Positions 26,701 through 38,700 of a stretch of 64,000 bases of DNA are shown here, piece by piece (the stretch's first letter is position 1; every line of letters starts with the position of its first letter). The notes under the pieces are model-generated. The model saw only the letters and a program-made list of their open reading frames with translations. It was not told the origin of the DNA and did no database searches. The position numbers and the translations under genes are program-made. Source of the stretch: Tetracentron sinense (lineage: Eukaryota > Streptophyta > Magnoliopsida > Trochodendrales > Trochodendraceae). The DNA lies in the NCBI GenBank assembly GCA_015143295.1, contig JABCRI010001048.1, positions 186,001 to 250,000 of the forward strand, given 5' to 3'.

Positions 26701-29700
26701 CGCAGAATGGCATGAATGGAACTCTTTGACATAATACCCCCCTTCTCACCCAACCTACCAGCTTTGTGCTAACCACTAATATAATATGTCAAGAATGGCA
26801 TGAATGGAACTCTTTGACATAATACCCCCCTTCTCACCCAACCTACCAGCTTTGTGCTAACCACTAATATAATATGTCAAGAATGTCATTCAGAAAGGGC
26901 CACACCTGATTCATCGGATATATACCAAATACCCCAAACAGCCTTGTAGCGAATGAAGAGATGACTTCTGGATAACATGTCACACACACACATCTTACAA
27001 ATATGGGGAGATAGGCAGCTGATTTTCCTCCTCCGAAGCAAGTTGCAAGTGTTTTCTTTTTATTAGCCAGGGTCGAAACAAAAGATTTTACATAAGAGGG
27101 AGCAATCGGCTTCCAGATAATCTCACGAGGAAAATCTTGGGTCCTCTCTATTAGCTACGAGTTCATGGAAGAAATACTTGGACAGGAAAATTCCATTTGG
27201 ATTTGGGAATTATACCCTAGATTTTGGCTTTGAAGGAGATAAATAGAAATTTTTAGCACGATGAGGAGGTATGACAGCACATCAACGGCAACAAATCGGG
27301 GAATTCTACGAAAATAAAAGTTCCATGCCACCCCATGGGGAATAGTTTGCCAAGTCGGAGATAGCACAATTTTTCACCATACTAAGCTTAAAAATGAAAG
27401 GAAACTTGTGGCAAAGGGGCTCATCACCCCACAGTCCACAACAGGTCATTCCAAATCCTAATATAGTTCTCCCCCTGAGATTAAATTTAGTAATCTTGAT
27501 GAAAGACAGTAGGATATTCGAAAATGGATTTCCAAGGAGAGTGGAGATTTGTGCATGTAGCCAATTTGGAATCCCACCCATTGGGATCTGACTCATTCTT
27601 ACTGTTACTTTTGATTACCGATGCCAAGATGCTATTATGCTCACGGGGGGAATCTTACATTATGACACTTTCTCTCAAGTTGGTTCATAGATATCTATCT
27701 TGTTCAACTTGGCTACAGTTCCACAAGTCAGGCCTTTCCAACTCCTTTAGTGACTACATTTGCCAGTTGCTCTTGAGACTCTACACGAGGTGTGCAAAAC
27801 ACTTTTTGACAGCACTTTCTCTCCAATGAAATGAGAATCAACTTCAATATAATATGCTTGCCAGTTGCTCTTGAGATTCTACATGAGGTGTGCAAAACAC
27901 TTTTGACGCCACTTTCTCCGCAACGAAATGAGAATCAACTTCAATATAATATGCTCGGTTCTCTTGTGATTGATGGGATTGGAAATATGAATAACAACTA
28001 TATTGTCTCCGGAGTTTTCATAGACAGCCTACCTTCAACACCTGACTCAGTGAGAAGGGACTGTATCCATAGACCTTCACAAGAATGATATCCCATTGCA
28101 CTGTAAATAGTTTATGTGCTTGACCTCGCAACAACATTCTTTTTTTTCCCTCTTTGACTTCCACGTAATGGTTTCCTCCCAGAAATGTATAATATTCCGT
28201 GGTGGACCTCTTGTCCACATGAGAGCCTGCCCAATCGGCATTAGTATACACCTCTCCATCAAAGTACCCATCATTAGCATACAAGATGGCTTTGATCCCA
28301 ACATCCCTGTTTGCTTAAGTAAGGACAAAGCGTATTTTCTTTGTGAGATATCAATGCTGTGACGCCCCAAACTCGCGCCTAAGGAATCAAGTTCCGAGAC
28401 GCGTGCCCGTTCGTCATAACCACGCATGCGGAAGACTTTACCCGCGAAAATGCGGGAATTTTGAACTTTTCTTATGAGCTTACATAAGCAATAACAACTG
28501 GTCATCACAATAACCCATCATAAGCAAATGCGTTACCTCACTGGCTATAGTAGTCCTTACTTTGGCGCCGCAACTGCGCCGGAAAACTCTCCAGACTCTA
28601 TCAAGCGTAGCTTCTTGCCAATCTACAATCGCTCCAGAATCTGAAGACATAAGATGAAGGAGTGAGCTATAAAGCCCAGCAAAATCCACAGCTCATCTAA
28701 ACTATTTTCCACATATTAACATTCATCAATAATGATATATTAGTACAGTACAATTCTCATATTTATAATAATATCGTAATTCGTGACTCGAGGTCACTCA
28801 GAGCTATCTCACCCTATTCGAGGTTCCCAACCTCCAAGTTGTCAAATTCATCAAGTCATTGTCCACGACACCAGGTTATCGTTTCAGATAACCGCTCACG
28901 CTTTATCCTTGAGTCCACAGACTCGATCGACTGGGCCTTCGCCCGTGTACAACCTCTATCCATGAGTCCACAGACTCAATTATCAACCAATCGGGACTTC
29001 TCCCGATTATAACCAATCATTGGGTATGTCAACCCAATTAATCCTTAAATCATCATATTCTACACATAACCCGGGTCTTCACCCGATAACTGCCAGGAAC
29101 AATACTTCTGACACATCACACTCTGTCAGGAACAACACCTCTGACATATCACACTCTGTCAGGAACCACACCTCTGACACTTACTTTATATTTTCCCTCT
29201 ATGGGAACACCGACACACACACAACCACATTTGTCAGGAAACACATCTGATCGCCAGGATACACATCTGATCAGCCAGGATACACATCTGATAGCCAGGA
29301 AACCCATCCAACTTGTCAGGAAAATGAAACTCATCTGACAAGCCAGGGACGCACCTCTGACTAACAGGAAACACCTGACCACCAGGAAACACCTGACCAT
29401 CAGGAAACACCTGTCTATCAGGTACACATCTGACATATCACTCTGTCAGGCATAACACCTCTGACATGATACCCTTGTCAAGAAACACATCTGATTACCA
29501 GGAACACATCTGACCTGCCAGGAATAACACATCTGACATGCCAGGAACACCCATCTAATAACCAGGAAACACATCTGACATATCACTCTGTCAGGCATAA
29601 CACCTCTGACATGATACCCTTGTCAGGAAACACATCTGACATCAAATCCTGTCAGGCAAAACACATCTGACATTAACCTCTGTCAGACAAAACATATCTG

Positions 29701-32700
29701 ACATCAAATCCTGTCAGGCAAAACACATCTGACATTAACCTCTGTCAGACAAAACATATCTGACATCAAATCCTGTCAGGCAAAACACATCTGACCTCAA
29801 ATCCTGTCAGACACAACACCTCTGACCTCAAATCCTGTCAGGCAAAACACATCTGACATCAAATCCTGTCAGGCAAAACACATCTGACATTAACCTCTGT
29901 CAGGCACAACACCTCTGACAGCTACCATCATATATCATCACAGCCTCTGTTGGGTGCATACCTGCCGACACAGGTCAGTGCCCCCTCAAGGTAACATCAT
30001 TGAGTTCGTAAACTCAATACATCCCTGGGTCCATAGACCCCAATCCAACCTTGAGCCCATGGCCCAATGCCGTCCTAACTCTCCCGACTATCGGTCACGG
30101 AGGAACCCGGGCTCATAATAGATACCGCCTCTCCGAACCTAGCCAAAGAGGGACAACAGACAGCAGTTCACGTAGATTAGGTTCTCTAACCATAGGAAAT
30201 ACCCAATTATTCAAGCCTTGCTTGAATAATTGAACCAGTTGGGCCTCACGCCCGTGGACCAAGTCCGATGGTATACCGTTCCAGTGTGGAACATTACCCG
30301 GCCGATAGACCATTCCATCACCTTACCATGTCCCAACAACAGCACATCATACACAAAGGTTGTCCCGAGGTGGGACTTTTACCAGGCCAATGGACCCTAC
30401 CAATGCCTTTAAAACATCACATCATATCAGATTCATTCCGATAGGGAACTTAACCAGGCCAATGGACCTACCATTGCCTTTAAAACATCACATCATATCA
30501 GATTCGTTCCGATAGGGAACTTAACCAGGCCAATGGACCTACCATTGCCTTAAAACAAACATCACATCATACAAGAGTAGTTCCGATAAGGAACTTAAGC
30601 AGGCCAATGGACCCTACCATTGCCTTTCAATGTCAAAATCACATCATATCACACATATAGAAGCCCAATCGGGCTCTCATAACTTCCTGCAGTCGGTCAC
30701 ACTTCCCCTGCGATCTATCGCAAATCACACTGAGCCTAAATTCCGAGCTAGGCATAGCCCGAAACCGAGGGCTCCATCCCTCTGCTCCATTTTCACTCTC
30801 ATCCATCCCATCCATACATCATTTATAAGGTCTCCAACCTTTTTCCATCCACACATAATATCACAAACCATTCCACATAAATAAAGTAGCTTAAATAAGG
30901 GAAAAGAGAAGAGATGGAGAAGGATTTTACTTCTTTCGCGCTTTTCGAGACATCTAGGGGCAAAACAGACACTACCAACACGTTCGGGAAAAAGATCAAC
31001 GCCAAAAGTGAAGCTCCTCGCCTTCAAACCTGATTTTCCACAAATTTAACAAATACTTAACTAATCAACCTCAGTTAAAGATCCATAAACGTATAATTTT
31101 ATTCTATTAAAATTCCGGGTCGTTACAATCTCCCCTCCTTACAAAAATTTCGTCCTCGAAATTTGATGAACCTGTATCTTCCAATAGTAAAGGGTACCTT
31201 ATACCCTACCGCCAATTTCACCATAAGGTTATGAGAGTTCTATTTTAGTCAAGTAGCATTCCATTCTCACATGCACTTGAACACATTACAAAATATATCA
31301 ATTCTATTTAAAAAAACTTTTGAGTTTTTTTCCATACATATTAACAAAGATAAACTGCAAACCATACAAAACATACATCATGGCAATGCCTACTATGGCA
31401 AAACAAAAGTGTCTAAAGTCTATCTCTAATGATGTTCTCATTGTGCTGTACTTCTTCTGGTGACAGTGCGAAGACATGGCCCTTTTTATCCTCGCCTGAC
31501 TTTTGCTTCAAAATAGGGCAATCCCTTTTTATGTGGCCCGGTTTGCCGCACTGATAGCAAACCCTTGCTTTATAAGCTTCAGTACGCTGGTCTCGATCAC
31601 CACGCCCAAAATTTGTTGTTTTTGTTCCTTCTGAAGCATTTTCTCTACGAAAATTTTCAAATCTTCTTTTGTTGTTGTTATCCTCTGAACTCTCTTTTTC
31701 CATTAGTCTTTCAGCTGGCCTCTTTTCTCTGATGGCCAAAGATTCTTGTAGTTCTTTATGTACTTTTTCAATTCTCAGGGCTCTATCTAGAATTTCTGAG
31801 AACGAAGTAAACCTTTGAACTGCCAATTTTCCTTTGATTGCTGGCTTCAATCCATCCTCGAACTTGTCGACTCTCCATTGTTCATCCTCAACAAGCCTTT
31901 TTGCGAATCGGGAGAGCTGGTTGAACTTTTGTTCATATTCGCTGACTGACATATTGCCTTGAGTCAGCTGAAGGAATTCCATCTCCTTTGTCTTCCTCAT
32001 GGAGATCGAAAAATACTTCTGATAAAACAATTCTATAAATTTTCCCCAGGAGATAGGCTTTTGATCGTCTGAAATTGTCCTTTCAACGGTCGTCCACCAA
32101 TGCTCAGCCTCTCCTGCCAACATGAATATTGCTAACTCTGGCTTAACCTCTTCTGGGCACGTCATCGCTCGAAATATCTTTTCGAGCTCTCGAATCCAAT
32201 TTTCGGCCACTAATGGATCGGTGGCACCAGAGAATGAGTTTGGTCTAAGTTTTCTGAACTTCTCAAGTCTACTACCGTTCCCTTGCTCTTGTTCTGAGTT
32301 AATAGAGACACGGTTACCACTCTGTTGCCGTTGGATCAATTCGGTTAGAGTAGTGATGGCCTCGAATGCTCCCGCCAGAGTATTTCTAGGAGCTCGTCTC
32401 GGCGGCATCGTATTCCTATTACGAAAATAACAATGTTTTACTATGTCGTAATAGGGGCATCAAAATAAAAATGACATCCAAAGATATCAAAAAATATTTC
32501 ACTCATCTATCCTACTTAGGCTAATAATGTTTAATTCCCTTTTGGCATAGTAAGACTGCCTCTTACACTCTCCTGGAGATGATCTATATCTCCAGCTTCC
32601 ACTCCTAACAGTATACACAAGGTTTCAAATCTTCATTTGATTCGAAACCGGCAGTGTACGATGGTCCTAATTAAGTCTAATACACAATTAGACCCTACAA

Positions 32701-35700
32701 GCAATACGATTTGTTATGATGGTTATTGCTTTTAGCTCTGATACCAACTGTGACGCCCCAAACTCGCGCCTAAGGAATCAAGTTCCGAGACGCGTGCCCG
32801 TTCGTCATAACCACGCATGCGGAAGACTTTACCCGCGAAAATGCGGGAATTTTGAACTTTTCTTATGAGCTTACATAAGCAATAACAACTGGTCATCACA
32901 ATAACCCATCATAAGCAAATGCGTTACCTCACTGGCTATAGTAGTCCTTACTTTGGCGCCGCAACTGCGCCGGAAAACTCTCCAGACTCTATCAAGCGTA
33001 GCTTCTTGCCAATCTACAATCGCTCCAGAATCTGAAGACATAAGATGAAGGAGTGAGCTATAAAGCCCAGCAAAATCCACAGCTCATCTAAACTATTTTC
33101 CACATATTAACATTCATCAATAATGATATATTAGTACAGTACAATTCTCATATTTATAATAATATCGTAATTCGTGACTCGAGGTCACTCAGAGCTATCT
33201 CACCCTATTCGAGGTTCCCAACCTCCAAGTTGTCAAATTCATCAAGTCATTGTCCACGACACCAGGTTATCGTTTCAGATAACCGCTCACGCTTTATCCT
33301 TGAGTCCACAGACTCGATCGACTGGGCCTTTGCCCGTGTACAACCTCTATCCATGAGTCCACAGACTCAATTATCAACCAATCGGGACTTCTCCCGATTA
33401 TAACCAATCATTGGGTATGTCAACCCAATTAATCCTTAAATCATCATATTCTACACATAACCCGGGTCTTCACCCGATAACTGCCAGGAACAATACTTCT
33501 GACACATCACACTCTGTCAGGAACAACACCTCTGACATATCACACTCTGTCAGGAACCACACCTCTGACACTTACTTTATATTTTCCCTCTATGGGAACA
33601 CCGACACACACACAACCACATTTGTCAGGAAACACATCTGATCGCCAGGATACACATCTGATCGCCAGGATACACATCTGATCAGCCAGGATACACATCT
33701 GATAGCCAGGAAACCCATCCAACTTGTCAGGAAAATGAAACTCATCTGACAAGCCAGGGACGCACCTCTGACTAACAGGAAACACCTGACCACCAGGAAA
33801 CACCTGACCATCAGGAAACACCTGTCTATCAGGTACACATCTGACATATCACTCTGTCAGGCATAACACCTCTGACATGATACCCTTGTCAAGAAACACA
33901 TCTGATTACCAGGAACACATCTGACCTGCCAGGAATAACACATCTGACATGCCAGGAACACCCATCTAATAACCAGGAAACACATCTGACATATCACTCT
34001 GTCAGGCATAACACCTCTGACATGATACCCTTGTCAGGAAACACATCTGACATCAAATCCTGTCAGGCAAAACACATCTGACATTAACCTCTGTCAGACA
34101 AAACATATCTGACATCAAATCCTGTCAGGCAAAACACATCTGACATTAACCTCTGTCAGACAAAACATATCTGACATCAAATCCTGTCAGGCAAAACACA
34201 TCTGACCTCAAATCCTGTCAGACACAACACCTCTGACCTCAAATCCTGTCAGGCAAAACACATCTGACATCAAATCCTGTCAGGCAAAACACATCTGACA
34301 TTAACCTCTGTCAGGCACAACACCTCTGACAGCTACCATCATATATCATCACAGCCTCTGTTGGGTGCATACCTGCCGACACAGGTCAGTGCCCCCTCAA
34401 GGTAACATCATTGAGTTCGTAAACTCAATACATCCCTGGGTCCATAGACCCCAATCCAACCTTGAGCCCATGGCCCAATGCCGTCCTAACTCTCCCGACT
34501 ATCGGTCACGGAGGAACCCGGGCTCATAATAGATACCGCCTCTCCGAACCTAGCCAAAGAGGGACAACAGACAGCAGTTCACGTAGATTAGGTTCTCTAA
34601 CCATAGGAAATACCCAATTATTCAAGCCTTGCTTGAATAATTGAACCAGTTGGGCCTCACGCCCGTGGACCAAGTCCGATGGTATACCGTTCCAGTGTGG
34701 AACATTACCCGGCCGATAGACCATTCCATCACCTTACCATGTCCCAACAACAGCACATCATACACAAAGGTTGTCCCGAGGTGGGACTTTTACCAGGCCA
34801 ATGGACCCTACCAATGCCTTTAAAACATCACATCATATCAGATTCATTCCGATAGGGAACTTAACCAGGCCAATGGACCTACCATTGCCTTTAAAACATC
34901 ACATCATATCAGATTCGTTCCGATAGGGAACTTAACCAGGCCAATGGACCTACCATTGCCTTAAAACAAACATCACATCATACAAGAGTAGTTCCGATAA
35001 GGAACTTAAGCAGGCCAATGGACCCTACCATTGCCTTTCAATGTCAAAATCACATCATATCACACATATAGAAGCCCAATCGGGCTCTCATAACTTCCTG
35101 CAGTCGGTCACACTTCCCCTGCGATCTATCGCAAATCACACTGAGCCTAAATTCCGAGCTAGGCATAGCCCGAAACCGAGGGCTCCATCCCTCTGCTCCA
35201 TTTTCACTCTCATCCATCCCATCCATACATCATTTATAAGGTCTCCAACCTTTTTCCATCCACACATAATATCACAAACCATTCCACATAAATAAAGTAG
35301 CTTAAATAAGGGAAAAGAGAAGAGATGGAGAAGGATTTTACTTCTTTCGCGCTTTTCGAGACATCTAGGGGCAAAACAGACACTACCAACACGTTCGGGA
35401 AAAAGATCAACGCCAAAAGTGAAGCTCCTCGCCTTCAAACCTGATTTTCCACAAATTTAACAAATACTTAACTAATCAACCTCAGTTAAAGATCCATAAA
35501 CGTATAATTTTATTCTATTAAAATTCCGGGTCGTTACAAATGCCTTCTTTTGACCTTGTTACCTCAATGCCGAGAAAGTATAAGAGGCCCTAGTCTTTAT
35601 GTCGAATACACAACTCTAATTGTCTTTTAACACTTGGATCTCTTTAGAATCATCACTAAACCACAACACCATGAACATACACGATAAATATTGTCATCAT

Positions 35701-38700
35701 GGTTCAAATTTCAAAATATCAGTATTGGGTGTTGTATCGGTAAGTCCAAAACAGGATACGTATCAACGTATCGGATGCAAGGAAAAACTTGGATACCTTG
35801 AATAAAACTTTTTTAAATGCAAATATAAGCTAAAAATAAAGTAAATAAAAGCCTTCAACTATGTTTATAACCATTCGTATGAGAGTTAAAAATTTTATAA
35901 GTTAAAATAGGCGTGCTGTTGATAAAAAGGTATGGAAATACAAACCAGTCACTTAGCTAAGTATAAGAAAAAAAATTTAGATATCAAAACCTTAGATTCA
36001 ATGAGTTAAATAAGAATATATTGAATTACAATAATAAATTTTAAGCTTAATGTAAGTCTTTTTATGTTGAATTGTTACACTGTTAGTTGAATTTTTGACC
36101 CTGTAGATTTTTTTTAGGACTAAAATTTGGGTCTTTTTTTGCCAGACTTTTGGGGTTTGGTAGTTTTTGATATAATAAAATTTATGAAATTTTAATATTT
36201 AAGAAATACCTTATCATTTAAAAGTTGAATTTTTAACCCAATCCTTAAAAGATGCTAAAAAAGGATTTTGTTCTTGAACTGGAAAATTGAATTTTTATTC
36301 TTCAAGAATTTGGATCAAATATAATTTTTATTGAATTCAATTGTGGGGATAACCTTATTTACATTTTAATATCTTAAGTAACAGAACTTAAAATTAATTT
36401 TAAATCATTTATTTAAATAATATTTTATGTAAATAAGTTGTGCGTATCGAGTCTATGTTGTGGATCCTAATGTAAATGGAATGGAAGGAAAAAAAATTAA
36501 CTGAAAAATCTCCCGTATTGGGACCGATGATGAAAAGAAGCAGCTCTTTCCTGCATTTGCCTTTTGGCCGGTTTTCATACTTTCGGCCTAATACGGGGAA
36601 TTTTTTTTTCCAGCATACCAGTGTTTAATCGGGTAGCTCCAAACAGAATACGTATCAGCCCGTATCGGTCGTTATGTATCGAAATTTTAAACCATTATTG
36701 TCATGTGATTTTCCTAAACAAATAGTGTGAGATATGCTGAGCTCCTCTTGTAATGGTTTTTAATCATGGCATCTCTAAACCTTTCGAACCAAGCTTGTGG
36801 AAACAGTTTCAAGCCATAGACAGCCTTCTTCAACATGTGTACTTTCCCACTCTCCTCTTAGGTAGTCATCCCGATGGAAGATCCATATAGACTTCTTCCT
36901 GTAGTTCTCTACATAGGGATGCATTTTAGTGTTGAGTTTTTGCTAATGCCATGACTTGTGGGCAACAAGAGACGAGGTGAAACAAACCCTCCGGATTTAT
37001 CCCAACTTTCTTGGTGTGTGTGGAGAGAGGGCTCTGGACGTGCCCGAGGGATTAGTTGGGTGCTCTAGGAGGCCTGGATACCCCTTGTCCAAAACAAAAG
37101 GTGAAACAAATTGAATTTTGACTTTGCCACTGGTACAAATCTTTCATGATAATCGTTACCATATGTTTGGTTGAGCCCCTTGGTGATAAGTTTTGCTTTA
37201 TACCTCTTAACTGTCTCATCCAAGGTTGTTAAATCGTAACCGAATCGTAAAATCGTTTTAGAATAGATTTGATTCAAATCATAATCTTAAGATTCAATCT
37301 ATTTTTTTTTTAAATACAAAAAATACGGAAATAATCTATTATCCAAAAGATTTCATTCGTATCAATTGATAAAAGAAAGTAATGAACCTTCATTGCATAC
37401 ACTATATAAAACGCGAATGAACTCAATAAAACGAAACATAATACCAATATCATCAAAGATAAATCAACAAAGTAAACTCATGTAATCATGTTATATGAGA
37501 TCTAGTATCAAAAGACTTGTATAATTAGAAAGACCAATAAAATAAATTATCAAGTTCTCCTAGAATCCAATTCTCCAACTCTATTCTCTTTTTTTTTTTT
37601 CCCATTTCACAACAGAGAGAAAACCTAAATAGGAGTTTTGGCATGTCTGTAATAGGGGTTTTCCCGTTTATTTTCTCACCTCAAAAAACATAAAGTACTT
37701 TTAGAAAATTGAAAGAATAAAAAACATTAACAAATATTTGTTTAAGTATCGGTATACAAAAGAGGTTTTGTGCTCAAATCGCGTCAATTGCATGAATCGC
37801 ACAATTTAAATCACCAATCGCAATCTGAATCCCAAATCGAATGAGATTTACCCAATTAAGATTTTCACCTGCAATTTGAATCGTTTTGCCTGAGATTTGA
37901 TTCAAATCGTAAGATTTGAGTTGCAAATCAGAAGGATTAACCATGGTCTCATCAGCTTTATACTTTATAGTATATACCCACTTGCAGCCAACTGCTTTCT
38001 TCTCCTTAGGTAATATAGTTAATCCCCAAGTATTATTATTTTCCAGAGCTTTCATTCCTCTACCATATCATCCTTCCACCCTGGTTGAGAGAGACCTTAA
38101 TTTGAAAGTTGGGAGTTGCAACCATGATCTATTCTACAATCTATCACTCCAAGCAACAAGACACTATTTTGAAAAAACACTAAAAGCATTAAGACTGGGA
38201 GGGACTAGTACTTGATTTCTTGAGCATTAAATTGAGATAAATGCTGCTCCTGAGTACTAAAACTACGTGTACTGTTTTTTCTTTCGTTCTTCTTGTCAAC
38301 TATAATTAATAGGTTATGCCGCTTCTAAGTGGTGAAATTTTGCTAAACTATAATTAATTGGTTATTTGTGGTTGAGTTAAATATACAGTGAATTTTCTTT
38401 TGCAGAATGATCTGAAAGAGCTGTGGTCACTTCTAAATTTACTTCTTCCTGAAGTATTTGATAATCGCAAAGCATTTCATGATTGGTTTTCAAAGCCCTT
38501 TCAAAAAGATGCACCTACACGTAATGTGGAGGATGACTGGCTTGAGACTGAAAAGAAGGTTATTGTCATTCACCGACTTCATCAAATTCTGGAGCCTTTT
38601 ATGCTCAGGCGTCGTGTTGAAGATGTGGAAGGGTCACTTCCACCCAAGGTATGCTATTTTTGCATTCCTAGTTGAGTAAGTCGCCGGGTAGGTTTGATAA

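Larger units (their letters stand above)
25896..27600 (-). mobile_element. LINE 3 remnant with RNase H-like domain, antisense to BRM
   Basis: The 3' tail begins on the + strand as TTTTTTGATAACGAAATATATT. Minus frame 26262-26552 carries an RNase H-like (RVT_3) pattern: [32 protein letters not shown] and [12 protein letters not shown], characteristic of the C-terminal RNase H of many plant LINEs. Minus frames at 27155-27596 match the linker before it ([13 protein letters not shown]), with frameshifts. Two tandem duplications (26231-26298 and 26704-26879) arose after insertion. Confidence 0.75.
28358..31127 (-). repeat. 3' LTR of the gag-only element
   Basis: 2770 bp, long for a plant LTR. In element orientation it begins TGTAACGACCCGGAAT and ends GGGGCGTCACA. 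It contains two repeat blocks, described separately. Small frames on both strands are repeated identically in the other LTR and look non-coding. Confidence 0.93.
28358..35538 (-). mobile_element. Gag-only LTR retrotransposon (TR-GAG-like), nearly intact
   Basis: A 7181-bp element in minus orientation. LTRs at 28358-31127 and 32749-35538 have ends TGTGACGCCCC...GGGTCGTTACA on the + strand. The perfect 5-bp target duplication AATGC lies at 28353-28357 and 35539-35543. Internal DNA is only 1621 bp: a tRNA-Met primer site, one gag frame and a polypurine tract. Protease, reverse transcriptase, RNase H and integrase are absent, so mobility would need proteins from a related autonomous Ty3/gypsy element. 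The LTRs differ, by reading, at one base (28940 C, 33331 T) and one 20-bp repeat unit. The element sits in a copia remnant. Confidence 0.93.
17540..38405 (+). other. BRM intron 9, 20.9 kb, filled with nested transposons
   Basis: The donor follows LLLTGTPLQ (CAG/GTCTGT at 17539) and the acceptor is TTTTGCAG before 38406. Exon 10 begins [11 protein letters not shown], which directly follows TGTPLQ in SNF2 proteins, so the two halves are one gene. The intron holds MULE-like repeats, three LINE remnants, a copia remnant and a gag-only LTR element. Every coding transposon remnant in it is antisense to BRM. Positions 17540-18690 and 23736-24700 are AT-rich with nothing recognised. Confidence 0.93.

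Noticed and set aside
29080..29930. Regular short repeats resembling a CRISPR array
   Set aside because: Repeat units are degenerate and of variable length, and unique spacers are absent. The block is duplicated in the other LTR of a plant retrotransposon.
28783..31027. Small ORFs on both strands repeated at 33174-35438
   Set aside because: They recur identically because they lie in the two LTRs. None has a recognisable domain.
31413..32408. Host zinc-finger gene (CCHC protein)
   Set aside because: It lies between two LTRs with a primer site and polypurine tract in matching orientation, and has a gag capsid region.
17540..38405. Two separate genes, one ending at 17539 and one starting near 38406
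   Set aside because: The phases match and the join recreates the continuous SNF2 core [12 protein letters not shown], with consensus donor and acceptor. The intervening DNA is all transposon.
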